59,139 nt of DNA, from contig JAEZJJ010000065.1 in NCBI GenBank assembly GCA_023436395.1, positions 1 to 59,139 of the forward strand, written 5' to 3'. Made by a program: the position numbers and the translations under genes. Below the pieces are notes generated by a model, which was not told where the DNA came from, made no database searches, and saw only the letters and a program-made list of their open reading frames with translations. Source of the stretch: Bacillota bacterium (lineage in GTDB: Bacteria > Bacillota > Clostridia > Lachnospirales > Cellulosilyticaceae). Positions 1 to 8,613 of this stretch are shown piece by piece (position 1 is the first letter of the stretch; the number at the start of each line of letters is the position of its first letter).

Positions 1-499
1 TTTTATAGTAATCTATGTAATCAACACCTGTAAATGTATGTTTGTTATAACCAAATAAGTCACGGAATTCTTTTTCTGTTAATACATCTGTCCAAGGATT
101 GATTCCTTTTTCATCTAAAAGATCTAGATCTACAAGGTGATTGCCTACTTCATCAGAAGGATAGCTGAGCATAAGAACAACCTTTTTAGCACCTTTTGCA
201 ATACCACGAAGACAAATGGCAAATCGATTACGACTAAGAATAGGGAAGATGACACCAATTGTATGATTACCAAATTTATTAGTAACATCCTTTGCAATGG
301 CATCAACAGAAGCATAGTTTCCTTGAGCACGAGCCACAACTGCTTCTGTAACGGTTACGATATCTTGATCTTCAATACTAAAACCTTCAGCTTCAGAAGC
401 TGCCAACACACTATTTACGACGATATCTGCAATATTGTCACCTTCACGAATAATGGGTGCACGAAGCCCTCTAACAACAGTTCCTACCATTCTTTCCAT
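1..499 (-). CDS. Coenzyme F420-0:L-glutamate ligase-like protein (partial, cut by window edge)
   Basis: The reading frame is open from position 499 to the left edge, so only about 166 N-terminal residues are visible. They begin MERMVGTVVRGLRAPIIREG and continue with TVTEAVVARAQGNYAS and an IFPILSRNRFA segment, which I recognise as the CofE/F420_ligase fold (PF01996). In methanogens and actinobacteria this fold adds glutamate to F420-0. Firmicutes that lack F420 carry homologues of unknown substrate, so the enzyme name should not be read literally. The start is fixed by an AAGGAGAGA ribosome site about 7 bases upstream. The gene diverges from the LysR regulator, 115 bp away, and could be its target. 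Confidence 0.7.
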   Translation of the reverse strand, partial: MERMVGTVVRGLRAPIIREGDNIADIVVNSVLAASEAEGFSIEDQDIVTVTEAVVARAQGNYASVDAIAKDVTNKFGNHTIGVIFPILSRNRFAICLRGIAKGAKKVVLMLSYPSDEVGNHLVDLDLLDEKGINPWTDVLTEKEFRDLFGYNKHTFTGVDYIDYYK

Positions 500-614
500 T
501 TCAAAATCTCTCCTTAAGTCTGTATTTTTAAAAAACTCTTCTCTTGTACTATACACTATAAATGTGATATAAGTAAAATAAATAGTAATAATAGAAGATA
601 TAAGGAGAAGTTAT

Positions 615-1532
615 ATGTCAGTGCCATTAGGTCTATATAAGATATTTATAGAAGTAGCCAAGTGTCAAAGTTTCTCTAAGGCCTCCAAGAATTTGTTTAT
701 TACGCAACCAGCAGTAAGTCAAGCTATCATGCAATTAGAGGAGCAGCTAAGTGCTAGAGTTTTTACTAGAACGGCTAAGGGGGTAATGTTAACGAGAGAG
801 GGAGAGTTGCTTTATGAATATGCACATTCGGCCATAAAGTTAATAGAAGCAGGGGAGAAGAAACTATTAGAAACTCAAAATCTTTTAACAGGTGAATTGC
901 AGATTGGCGTAGGAGATACCATATCTAGATATTATCTTTTACCTTACTTAGAAAGTTTTCATAAGAAATACCCTTCTATAAAACTTAAAATCATTAATCG
1001 TACAACAACTAAGCTATGTGATAAAATCAAGGCAGGAACCATTGACCTAGCCATATGTAACTTGCCGATTGAAGATAGTCAAATTGAAGTGATAAATTGC
1101 ATGGAAGTACATGATATTTTTGTGGGTGGTAAGAGCTATATGCAGCGTTCTAAAGTGCCACTTAGCTTTGAAGAATTAGGTGACTTGCCACTCATTGTAT
1201 TAGATGAGAACTCCATTTCCAGAAGGTATGTAGAGCAGTTTATGCTTAGGAAAGGCGTAAAAATGAGACCGGATATTGAATTAGGTGCTCACGATTTACT
1301 TCTGGAATTCGCCAAGATTGAACTGGGTATTTCATGTGTGATTAAGGAGTTCTCAGAAGAATACCTAGAGAAGAAAGAATTATATCATTTAAAATTACAA
1401 GAGGAAATTCCACCTAGGTATATAGGTGCTTGCTATTTGAAGAGTGTACCGCTATCTTCGGCAGCAATGACATTTATAGCAGGTCTACAACTTCCTTTGT
1501 GCGCTAGTCAAAGCAATATTGAAAGAGAATAG
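615..1532 (+). CDS. LysR-family transcriptional regulator
   Basis: A 305-residue protein of normal LysR length. Residues 1-60 form the winged helix-turn-helix (SFSKASKNLFITQPAVSQAI, then QLSARVFTRTAKG). Residues 90-290 form the periplasmic-binding-like effector domain (GELQIGVGDTISRYYLLPYL). The start has a TAAGGAGAAG ribosome site. LysR proteins usually act on a divergent neighbour, which here is the F420-ligase-like gene; the downstream alcohol dehydrogenase is a second possible target. The effector cannot be told from sequence. Confidence 0.9.
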   Translation: MSVPLGLYKIFIEVAKCQSFSKASKNLFITQPAVSQAIMQLEEQLSARVFTRTAKGVMLTREGELLYEYAHSAIKLIEAGEKKLLETQNLLTGELQIGVGDTISRYYLLPYLESFHKKYPSIKLKIINRTTTKLCDKIKAGTIDLAICNLPIEDSQIEVINCMEVHDIFVGGKSYMQRSKVPLSFEELGDLPLIVLDENSISRRYVEQFMLRKGVKMRPDIELGAHDLLLEFAKIELGISCVIKEFSEEYLEKKELYHLKLQEEIPPRYIGACYLKSVPLSSAAMTFIAGLQLPLCASQSNIERE

Positions 1533-1561
1533 TTTATGTGTGTGGAATTATAAAATGTACT

Positions 1562-1601
1562 TTGAATATGAATGATTAAGTGTTAAAATAATATAATAAC
1601 A
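1562..1601 (+). promoter_or_regulatory. Putative promoter and overlapping palindrome ahead of the alcohol dehydrogenase
   Basis: TTGAAT (1562-1567) and TAAAAT (1584-1589) are separated by 16 bp. A 21-bp imperfect palindrome with TGTTA/TAACA ends (1581-1601) covers the -10 element, the usual place for a repressor site. The half-sites resemble a Rex (NADH-sensing) half-site, but the spacing is longer than the classical Rex box and the sequence is AT-rich, so the identity is only a guess. Confidence 0.35.
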
Positions 1602-1653
1602 TAAGTTAAATAATAAATACAAAAACACAATGAAAAGTATTAGGAGGGATTAC

Positions 1654-2814
1654 GTGGATAATTTTATTTTTAATGCGTATACGAAAATCTATTTTGGTAA
1701 ACAAATGATTAAAAATTTACCTGAAGCCATTAAGCCTTATGGTAAAAATGTATTATTAGTATACGGTGGGGGAAGTATTAAAAGAAATGGGATTTATGAG
1801 GAAGTGAATCGCTTGCTTTCTGACTGTAATATCATTGAATTATCAGGAGTTGATCCTAATCCAAGAATCGAAAGTGTTAGAGAAGGCGTGAAACTTTGTA
1901 AGGAGCACAACATAGATGTGATTCTAGCAGCAGGGGGTGGAAGTGTTCTTGACTGTGCTAAGGTCATTGGTGCAGGAGCTTATTATGACGGAGATGCATG
2001 GGATTTAGTAGCAGATCCAAGTCTGATTACGAAGGTCCTTCCTATTGTAACTATTCTAACATTAGCTGCAACAGGTTCTGAAATGAATGGTAATGCAGTT
2101 ATTTCTAATATGTCTATTAATGAAAAGTTAGGGACTGCTTCTATGGATATGATTCCACAAGCCTCTATTTTAGACCCAGAGTATCTTTATACATTACCAG
2201 CTATTCAAACAGCAGCAGGAACAGCAGATATTATGTCTCATATATTTGAGAACTACTTCAAGAAAGAAGAAGACACCTTTATTCAAAATAAATTAGCAGA
2301 AGGTTTACTAGAAACTTGTATTAAATATTGTCCAATTGCATTAAAAGATCCAAATAACTATGAAGCTAGAGCCAACTTAATGTGGGCCAGCACACTTGCC
2401 TTAAATGGTTTAGTAGGTGCAGGGAAACCAGGAAGTTGGACATGTCACCCTATTGAACATGAATTAAGTGCTTTCTATGATATTACTCATGGGGTAGGTC
2501 TTGCTATTGTTACACCAAGATGGATGAGACATATATTAAGTGAAGCAACAGTCGATAAATTTGTAAGTTATGCAAAAAATGTATGGCACATACCTGAAAT
2601 GGAAGATAAGTTTGCTTATGCAAATGCAGGAATTGATGCTACAGAAAACTTCTTTAGAAGTTGCGGCATTCCAATGCAGTTAAGTGAATTAGGAATCAAT
2701 GAGGAACATTTTGAAATAATGGCAGAAAAATCTGTTAGAATAGGTGAGTTCCAATACGCTTATGTACCATTAAACAAGGACGATGTTATAAGTATTCTTA
2801 AAGCATGTCTATAA
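1654..2814 (+). CDS. Iron-containing alcohol dehydrogenase, butanol dehydrogenase (YqhD/BdhA) type
   Basis: I choose the GTG at 1654 (protein MDNFIFNAYTKIYFGK, 386 aa) because AGGAGGG lies 5 bases before it; the upstream ATG at 1630 has no ribosome site. The protein has the group III metal-dependent ADH layout: an N-terminal dinucleotide fold with VYGGGSIKRNGIYEEV and AAGGGSVLDCAKVI, and a C-terminal all-helical domain. The metal-binding region includes TADIMSHIFENYF and HPIEHELSAFYDITHGVGLA. Family members reduce butyraldehyde and other aldehydes with NAD(P)H during fermentation. The gene stands alone between a probable promoter and a strong terminator. Exact substrate and cofactor are not determinable here. 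Confidence 0.92.
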   Translation: MDNFIFNAYTKIYFGKQMIKNLPEAIKPYGKNVLLVYGGGSIKRNGIYEEVNRLLSDCNIIELSGVDPNPRIESVREGVKLCKEHNIDVILAAGGGSVLDCAKVIGAGAYYDGDAWDLVADPSLITKVLPIVTILTLAATGSEMNGNAVISNMSINEKLGTASMDMIPQASILDPEYLYTLPAIQTAAGTADIMSHIFENYFKKEEDTFIQNKLAEGLLETCIKYCPIALKDPNNYEARANLMWASTLALNGLVGAGKPGSWTCHPIEHELSAFYDITHGVGLAIVTPRWMRHILSEATVDKFVSYAKNVWHIPEMEDKFAYANAGIDATENFFRSCGIPMQLSELGINEEHFEIMAEKSVRIGEFQYAYVPLNKDDVISILKACL

Positions 2815-2846
2815 AAAAGCATGAGATTTAATATAAAGATTACATT

Positions 2847-2882
2847 AAGATAGGATTTTTTTGAAAAGTCCTATCTTTTTTT
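2847..2882 (+). terminator. Rho-independent terminator after the alcohol dehydrogenase
   Basis: A 9-bp stem (2847-2855 with 2869-2877) is extended by T:A pairs and followed by a run of T. Confidence 0.85.
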
Positions 2883-2934
2883 ATAAAGGGTAAGAGGCTG
2901 GTGTAAATGAGAAATAGAAGGGTGATAAGATTGT

Positions 2935-3672
2935 ATGGAAGAGGAAATTAAACAGTTAATAAGCATAATAAAAGAAAGCAATCATATTGTTTTTTTCGGA
3001 GGAGCAGGATGTAGTTGTGAAAGCGGCATTCCAGATTTTCGTAGTTCTAATGGATTATATAGTAAGAAATTAAATCGTCATTTTACGCCAGAGCAGGCAG
3101 TTTCCCATACCTTCTTTATGAAATATCCAGAAGAGTTTTATGACTTCTACAAGAAATATTTAGTTTATCCAAAGGCAAAGCCTAATGGTTGTCATATAGC
3201 CCTTGCAAAACTTGAAGAGATGGGCAAGCTAAGAGCAGTAGTGACACAAAATATTGATGGGCTTCATCAAGCAGCAGGGAGTAAGAAGGTCTATGAACTT
3301 CATGGCTCAGTACTTAGAAACTATTGCATGGCGTGCCATGCCTTTTATGATGCAAATGATGTGATGAAGGCAGAGGGTGTACCTAGATGCGAGAAATGTG
3401 GTGGAACGGTTAAACCAGATGTTGTGCTGTACGAAGAAGGATTAGATGATCAAGTAATTTCAGGGGCTATTCATGCTATCATGGAGGCAGATACTTTGAT
3501 TATTGGGGGAACTTCTCTAGTAGTATATCCTGCTGCAGGACTGATTAATTACTTTAGAGGGAAGAATCTAGTACTAATCAATAAGAGTACGACTTCAGCA
3601 GATAGTAGGGCAAATTTAATCATTAATGATGATATTGGTAAGGTAATGAGTGAAGTAGTAGCAAATATGTAA
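2935..3672 (+). CDS. cobB: NAD-dependent protein deacylase (sirtuin, Sir2 family)
   Basis: A 245-residue sirtuin. It has the NAD-binding GAGCSCESGIPDFRS signature (residues 23-37), TQNIDGLHQ (104-112), and the catalytic histidine in ELHGS (H123). A structural zinc site is formed by C131, C134, C152 and C155. It removes acetyl or longer acyl groups from lysines using NAD+. The gene follows a terminator and ends in a bidirectional terminator, so it is probably monocistronic. Whether it prefers acetyl or succinyl groups was not resolved. Confidence 0.93.
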   Translation: MEEEIKQLISIIKESNHIVFFGGAGCSCESGIPDFRSSNGLYSKKLNRHFTPEQAVSHTFFMKYPEEFYDFYKKYLVYPKAKPNGCHIALAKLEEMGKLRAVVTQNIDGLHQAAGSKKVYELHGSVLRNYCMACHAFYDANDVMKAEGVPRCEKCGGTVKPDVVLYEEGLDDQVISGAIHAIMEADTLIIGGTSLVVYPAAGLINYFRGKNLVLINKSTTSADSRANLIINDDIGKVMSEVVANM

Positions 3673-3680
3673 AATAAGAG

Positions 3681-3727
3681 AAAAAGGTTGTTACCCGCTC
3701 ATTATGAAAGGGTGTAACAACCTTTTT
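3681..3727. terminator. Bidirectional terminator between the sirtuin and purine permease genes
   Basis: A 14-bp perfect stem (3681-3694 with 3714-3727) with A-run and T-run flanks serves both convergent genes. Confidence 0.9.
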
Positions 3728-3745
3728 ACTGTATGTCTATTAAAA

Positions 3746-5101
3746 TTAAATAAGTGCTAAAAGTACAAAGTTTGCAATGAAAAGTAGTGTAGCTACTGCA
3801 AGGATAGGATGGATTTCTTTTGCTTTTTTTCTACAAATTTTAACGATGCAGTAGAAGATAAAGCCAGCACCAATACCATAAGAAATGCTATAGCTAAATG
3901 CCATGAAAATACCAGCAAAGAAAGCAGGTACTGCTTCATCAAAGTCAGTCCATTTGATTTCAGCAAAAGATGAAATCATCATCATACCAACGATTACTAA
4001 AGCTGGTGCAGTTGCAGCAGAAGGAATAGCACTTACAAAGCTAGAGAGAAAGGCACTAGCAGCAAAACAAAGGGCAACAACAACACTTGTAAGACCTGTA
4101 CGTCCACCTGCACCAATACCAGCAGCACTTTCTACATAAGTAGTAGTGTTAGAAGTTCCAACAAGTGAACCAATAGAAGTTGCAATCGCATCTGCAAAGA
4201 GCGCTTTATCCATTTTAGATTTGAAGCCACTATTAGTTTCCATTGCTTTTTCATCTGTTTCACTAAAGATACCTGTGCGACGACCAGTACCGATAAAGGT
4301 ACCAATTGTATCAAAAGTATCAGTTAAGCTAAATGAGAAAATAGTAATAAGAACTAATGGTAATTTAGAGAGATCTGTAAATAAAGAACCTAAACCTTCT
4401 GATGTAAAGATTGCTAAGAAAGTAGTAGGTAAAGCTTTACAAGCATCTATAAAGCTAACCGTATCAGCTGTTGTTGTAACCTTCATAGGAATACCAATAA
4501 GTGTAGCTACAATAATTCCAATAAGGATACTACCTTTTACATGAAGTAATTGTAAAACGATGATGAGTACAAGACCAATAACAAATAAGATCAATGTAGG
4601 TTGATTAAAAGTAGTTAAAGCAGGAACACCTGCTCCAAAATTAATAGCACCAACATTTATGAGTCCCAGGTAAGCAATAAATACACCAATACCCCCACCA
4701 ATAGCATTTTGTAAGCTATGAGGAATAGATTTGATAATATATTTACGAATTTTGGTTACAGTGATGACAATATTAAGTATCCCACAAATAAATACCATAG
4801 ATAGAGCCTGTTGCCAAGTGAATCCTAAATGAAAGCATACAGTATATACAAAGAAAGCATTAAGTCCCATACCAGGGGCTTGAGCGTAAGGAACGTTAGC
4901 AACTAAGCCCATAACTAATGTTCCAATGACAGCAGCAATAATGGTTGCAAGGAAAACTGCACCCCACTCCATACCTGCTTCACTTAATAGATCTGGATTA
5001 ACGGCAATAATGTAAGCCATTGCAAAGAAAGTGGTAAAACCTGCGATTACTTCTGTACTAATTGTGGTGCCATTTTCTTTAAGTTTAAAAAACTTTTCCA
5101 T
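3746..5101 (-). CDS. Purine permease, NCS2 AzgA/PbuG-like
   Basis: A 451-residue membrane protein with about 12-14 hydrophobic segments. It starts MEKFFKLKENGTTISTEVIA and carries the AzgA-type stretches FTTFFAMAYIIAVNP, AQAPGMGLNAFF, FSLTDTFDTIGTFIGTG and GTSNTTTYVESAAGIGAGGR. The family imports hypoxanthine, guanine or adenine with protons. The ribosome site is AAGAAAGGAAA. The gene is divergent from the ZTP-controlled purine biosynthesis operon, so salvage and synthesis of purines sit side by side. I found no purine riboswitch in its leader. Confidence 0.9.
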   Translation of the reverse strand: MEKFFKLKENGTTISTEVIAGFTTFFAMAYIIAVNPDLLSEAGMEWGAVFLATIIAAVIGTLVMGLVANVPYAQAPGMGLNAFFVYTVCFHLGFTWQQALSMVFICGILNIVITVTKIRKYIIKSIPHSLQNAIGGGIGVFIAYLGLINVGAINFGAGVPALTTFNQPTLILFVIGLVLIIVLQLLHVKGSILIGIIVATLIGIPMKVTTTADTVSFIDACKALPTTFLAIFTSEGLGSLFTDLSKLPLVLITIFSFSLTDTFDTIGTFIGTGRRTGIFSETDEKAMETNSGFKSKMDKALFADAIATSIGSLVGTSNTTTYVESAAGIGAGGRTGLTSVVVALCFAASAFLSSFVSAIPSAATAPALVIVGMMMISSFAEIKWTDFDEAVPAFFAGIFMAFSYSISYGIGAGFIFYCIVKICRKKAKEIHPILAVATLLFIANFVLLALI

Positions 5102-5506
5102 ACTTATTTTCCTTTCTTATTATGTAGATTAATATTTGTACCTTCATAATAAATTCATAAATGAACAAATATAATAGAATTGTACTAACTATTAAAAGAT
5201 TTATCAATATATAAAATGAAATTTCTATTTGAATGTGTCATTATTCATAATAGATTTATCCTTAATATAAGAAATTCTTATAAAAGTAAACAAATAAGTT
5301 GCTAGAAGTGATAAGAAAAATGTTTGAATATTTTATAAAATAATAATATATTAAGTAATTTAGATTAACATAAATGAAAGCAGATTTGAGTAAATGAAGA
5401 AGCTTTACAGAGATTTAGTAAGCGCATAGAAGATTTAGAGTATAGTAATAGGTACGAAATAATCTTTAGAGAATAAAAATATTTATCGAATATTCTTTGG
5501 AAATAG
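5102..5506. other. AT-rich intergenic region between divergent purine genes
   Basis: About 400 bp with no supported reading frame. It must hold the permease promoter on the minus strand. I looked for the purine (xpt-type) aptamer core on that strand and did not see it. Confidence 0.5.
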
Positions 5507-5535
5507 TTGAATTTTGTTCGGGATTAGGATATACT
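5507..5535 (+). promoter_or_regulatory. SigA-type promoter of the purine operon
   Basis: TTGAAT (5507-5512), a 17-bp spacer, then TATACT (5530-5535). This would start transcription near 5542, immediately before the first riboswitch helix. Confidence 0.7.
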
Positions 5536-5542
5536 CATAGTA

Positions 5543-5654
5543 GGTTCTGTATGACTGGCGGATAAGTGGGAGCACCCACAGGGAGTACAGAAGATTTAGA
5601 AGCCGACCGCCTGGGCACCCATTGATTTGGATGCTCAGGTAGTCGGCTTTTTGG
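5543..5654 (+). promoter_or_regulatory. ZTP (pfl) riboswitch with intrinsic-terminator expression platform
   Basis: P1 pairs 5545-5551 with 5586-5592. Inside it lie GACTGGCGGATA and a GTGGG/CCCAC hairpin (5566-5570 with 5575-5579). The second conserved block, CCGACCGCCTGGGCA, ends near 5617. These are the hallmark sequences of the pfl motif, which senses ZMP/ZTP, a sign of 10-formyl-THF shortage. The terminator stem pairs 5600-5607 (and beyond) with 5642-5649 and is followed by TTTTT. Its 5' arm contains the CCGCCTGGGCA block, so ligand binding should prevent termination and switch purine synthesis on. Confidence 0.95.
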
Positions 5655-5720
5655 TTTGCAGAAATTTTTATCATAATTCCTGAGGTAACTTAAAATTTAA
5701 ATAATTAAAGGAGAAGAAAG

Positions 5721-6428
5721 ATGATTGCATTAGAAAACGAATTAAAACAAAATCCATATCCAGGTAGAGGAATTATTATCGGTCGTTCTAAAAATGGTAA
5801 ATATGCTGTCACTGCATACTTCATCATGGGTAGAAGTGAGAATAGTAGAAACCGTATATTCGTAGAAGATGGAGCAGGTATTCGTACACAAGCTTTTGAT
5901 CCTTCTAAATTAACAGACCCAAGCTTAATCATTTATGCACCAGTACGTGTATTGGGAAACAAAACAATTGTAACAAATGGTGACCAAACTGACACTATTT
6001 ATGAATTAATGGATAAACAATACAGCTTTGAACAAGCCCTAAGAACAAGAGAATTTGAGCCAGATGGTCCTAACTATACCCCTAGAATCTCAGGAATTAT
6101 GCATATTGAATCAGGTGCTTATCATTATGCAATGAGCATTTTAAAGAGCAATAATGGAGACCCTACAAGTTGTAACCGTTATACGTTTGCCTATGAAAAT
6201 GCAAAAGCAGGAGAAGGACGTTTTATTCATACATATAAATGCAACGAAGATCCACTTCCAAGTTTTGAAGGTGAACCTAAATTAGTTGAGATCCCAGATG
6301 ACATGGAAGCCTTTACAGAAATGTTATGGGAAAGTTTAAATGAAGAAAACAAAGTTTCTTTATTTGTAAGATACATTGATATTGAGACAGGAAAATATGA
6401 AACACGCATTCTCAATAAAAATAAATAA
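5721..6428 (+). CDS. purO: IMP cyclohydrolase, archaeal PurO type
   Basis: A 235-residue protein starting MIALENELKQNPYPGRGIII, with GRSKNGKYAVTAYFIMGRSE and the FVEDGAGIRTQAFDPSKLTD stretch that I recognise from the PurO (IMP_cyclohyd) family. PurO closes FAICAR to IMP, the last step of purine synthesis, and is unrelated to the PurH N-domain used by most bacteria. It is the first gene after the ZTP riboswitch, 59 bp ahead of the transformylase. The ribosome site is AAAGGAGAAG. Confidence 0.92.
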   Translation: MIALENELKQNPYPGRGIIIGRSKNGKYAVTAYFIMGRSENSRNRIFVEDGAGIRTQAFDPSKLTDPSLIIYAPVRVLGNKTIVTNGDQTDTIYELMDKQYSFEQALRTREFEPDGPNYTPRISGIMHIESGAYHYAMSILKSNNGDPTSCNRYTFAYENAKAGEGRFIHTYKCNEDPLPSFEGEPKLVEIPDDMEAFTEMLWESLNEENKVSLFVRYIDIETGKYETRILNKNK

Positions 6429-6487
6429 TGAATGAAGAATTAATAAGGTATATCATTCAATAAAAATAATGAGCGGAGGAATGAAAA

Positions 6488-7663
6488 ATGAAAGAATTAG
6501 AATTAAAATATGGCTGTAATCCAAATCAAAAACCATCAAGAATATATAGTGAACAAGGTGAATTACCTATTGAAGTACTAAATGGAAAACCAGGATACAT
6601 TAACTTTTTGGATGCCTTTAATGGTTGGCAATTAGTAAAAGAATTAAAAGAAGCAACAGGACTTCCAGCAGCAACTTCTTTTAAACACGTTTCACCTGCA
6701 GGTGCTGCTGTAGGACTTCCACTTACAGAAGTAGAAAAGAAAATTTACTGGGTAGAAGACCTTGGAGAATTGACACCACTTGCAAATGCCTATGCTAGAG
6801 CAAGGGGGGCAGATAGAATGTCTTCTTTTGGAGATTTCATTGCACTTTCAGATGTTTGTGATGTGGCTACTGCAAAAATGATTGCAAGAGAAGTATCTGA
6901 TGGGGTTATTGCACCTGGTTATGAAGAAGAAGCACTTGAGATCCTAAAAAGCAAGAAAAAAGGTGGTTACAATGTGGTTCAAATCGATTCTAACTATGTA
7001 CCAAACCCTATTGAACGTAAAGAAGTATTTGGTATCACTTTTGAACAAGGTCGTAATGAGCTTAAAATTGATAAAGCGTTCATTAGCAACATTGTAACAG
7101 AGAACAAAGAAATTCCTGAAAGTGCACAGATTGACTTAATTATTTCACTGATTACTTTAAAATATACACAGTCTAATTCAGTATGTTTTGCTAAAGGTGG
7201 TCAAGCAATTGGTATTGGTGCAGGGCAACAATCTAGAATTCACTGTACACGCCTTGCAGGTAGCAAAGCGGATAATTGGTTCCTTCGTCAAGCACCACAA
7301 GTACTTAACTTAGAATTCGTAGATGATATTCGCCGTGCAGACCGTGATAATGCCATTGACCTTTACATAGGAGAAGATTATATGGATGTACTTGCAGAAG
7401 GGGAATGGCAAAGAATTTTCAAGGTAAAACCTGCTGTATTTACAAGAGAGGAAAAGAGGGCATGGCTAGATCAAATGGAAGGTGTAGCGCTTGGTTCAGA
7501 TGCTTTCTTCCCATTTGGAGATAATATTGAAAGAGCTGTCAAAAGTGGGGTGAAATACATTGCAGAGCCAGGTGGTTCTATTCGTGATGAACAAGTAATT
7601 GAAACTTGTAATAAACATGGCGTAGCTATGTGCTTTACAGGCATTCGTTTATTCCATCACTAA
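6488..7663 (+). CDS. Stand-alone AICAR transformylase (PurH C-terminal-domain type)
   Basis: A 391-residue protein that matches only the AICAR formyltransferase half of bifunctional PurH. The catalytic Lys-His pair is in SFKHVSPAGAA (K66-H67). Other family stretches are YARARGADRMSSFGDFIALS, IAPGYEEEALEIL and the closing CFTGIRLFHH. It transfers a formyl group from 10-formyl-THF to AICAR (ZMP). The enzyme's own substrate, ZMP, is the riboswitch ligand upstream, giving a direct feed-forward loop. PurO supplies the missing cyclohydrolase activity. Confidence 0.93.
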   Translation: MKELELKYGCNPNQKPSRIYSEQGELPIEVLNGKPGYINFLDAFNGWQLVKELKEATGLPAATSFKHVSPAGAAVGLPLTEVEKKIYWVEDLGELTPLANAYARARGADRMSSFGDFIALSDVCDVATAKMIAREVSDGVIAPGYEEEALEILKSKKKGGYNVVQIDSNYVPNPIERKEVFGITFEQGRNELKIDKAFISNIVTENKEIPESAQIDLIISLITLKYTQSNSVCFAKGGQAIGIGAGQQSRIHCTRLAGSKADNWFLRQAPQVLNLEFVDDIRRADRDNAIDLYIGEDYMDVLAEGEWQRIFKVKPAVFTREEKRAWLDQMEGVALGSDAFFPFGDNIERAVKSGVKYIAEPGGSIRDEQVIETCNKHGVAMCFTGIRLFHH

Positions 7664-7696
7664 AAATCAAGAGATAAGAATATAGAGTACCTAGGG

Positions 7697-7746
7697 GCTT
7701 TAGGCATTGAAATTTTAATATCAATTTCAATGCCTGAAGCTTCTTT
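7697..7746 (+). terminator. Terminator of the purine operon
   Basis: An 18-bp stem with one wobble pair (7697-7714 with 7723-7740), followed by TTCTTTT. Confidence 0.85.
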
Positions 7747-7858
7747 TGATTATTTTATTTATCCTAATTATGTAGTAGTTGTTGGGAAGTGAAAGTGCTA
7801 GATGGTTTGTTAGGTATTTCATATGATCTAGGCTACATCTGCTTATAGCTAAGGTGAA

Positions 7859-8497
7859 TTAGTTTTTAATACTAGATGGTAAACTTTTCATGAGGGCAAA
7901 GAAATGTTTAGGTTCACCAGTACTAAAGTAGTCATACCAATATTCTAGTGTACCTGACTCAAAAACACCTAAACGCTCAATAATTTGTTTTGCCCACAAT
8001 AACCCCCCGGTAGAACTTGCAGTAATAAGGTTATGATCTGCTACAGATGGACTATCTACATAAAAGCTTTGTCCTTTATAGCCAGGAGAAACCATTTCAA
8101 GAAATCCTGGTCCATTACTAGTATGCAGGCGATTATCCAATAACCCAAAGTTGGCAAGTGCAGCAGTTGCCCCGCAGATTGCACACACCGTTGCACCTAA
8201 AGAGAGAAATTCCCTTGCTTTTTCGAGGATAGGCACATGCTTTGGGTCATTCCATGTATCTGCACCTGGTAAAATCAGTATACTTGTTTCACTCATAACA
8301 ATATCATCAATTAAGCAATTAGGCATTACTCTCATTCCACCCATTGTATGGATTGGTTCTTTAGAATAACTAACCGTTTGGAGCAATACAGGCTCCTGAC
8401 CCTTCTTGAAAAATCGACCAGAATTTAGCTCTGAAGTAACATACCCCAGTTCCCAGTCTGCTAAAGTATCAAGAACATAAACATAGATTGTGAACAT
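7859..8497 (-). CDS. DJ-1/PfpI family protein (class I glutamine amidotransferase-like fold)
   Basis: A 212-residue protein with the DJ-1/PfpI flavodoxin-like layout. SILILPGADTW (about 92-102) precedes the nucleophile elbow TVCAICGATAALAN, where the second Cys is the likely nucleophile; TSNGPGF and ITASSTGGLLWA follow. Family members act as proteases, glyoxalase/deglycase-like enzymes or amidase-like hydrolases, so the reaction is not predictable. The ribosome site is AAGGAGGA. It diverges from the WYL regulator with a 116-bp gap, which makes it the likely regulated gene. Confidence 0.85.
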   Translation of the reverse strand: MFTIYVYVLDTLADWELGYVTSELNSGRFFKKGQEPVLLQTVSYSKEPIHTMGGMRVMPNCLIDDIVMSETSILILPGADTWNDPKHVPILEKAREFLSLGATVCAICGATAALANFGLLDNRLHTSNGPGFLEMVSPGYKGQSFYVDSPSVADHNLITASSTGGLLWAKQIIERLGVFESGTLEYWYDYFSTGEPKHFFALMKSLPSSIKN

Positions 8498-8553
8498 AAA
8501 TTTCCTCCTTTTTCATTGTATTTCTGATTCACTTTTTATTATATCTACAATTA

Positions 8554-8582
8554 TTGACAACAGTATGGCAACAATCTATAAT
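8554..8582 (+). promoter_or_regulatory. Near-perfect SigA promoter of the WYL regulator
   Basis: TTGACA (8554-8559), a 17-bp spacer and TATAAT (8577-8582). TTGACA together with TGGCAA (8567-8572) makes an imperfect inverted repeat over the promoter, a possible autoregulatory site. Confidence 0.85.
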
Positions 8583-8613
8583 GGTAACAAAAATTTTGGA
8601 AGGTGGCTATCAG

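Noticed and set aside
5102..5506. Possible purine riboswitch for the purine permease
   Set aside because: The conserved purine-aptamer core was not seen on the minus strand; only AT-rich sequence is present.
8554..8613. Upstream TTG start for the WYL regulator
   Set aside because: The TTG is the first part of a -35 box whose -10 lies inside the extra codons, so it would not be transcribed from that promoter. The ATG at 8614 has a good ribosome site.
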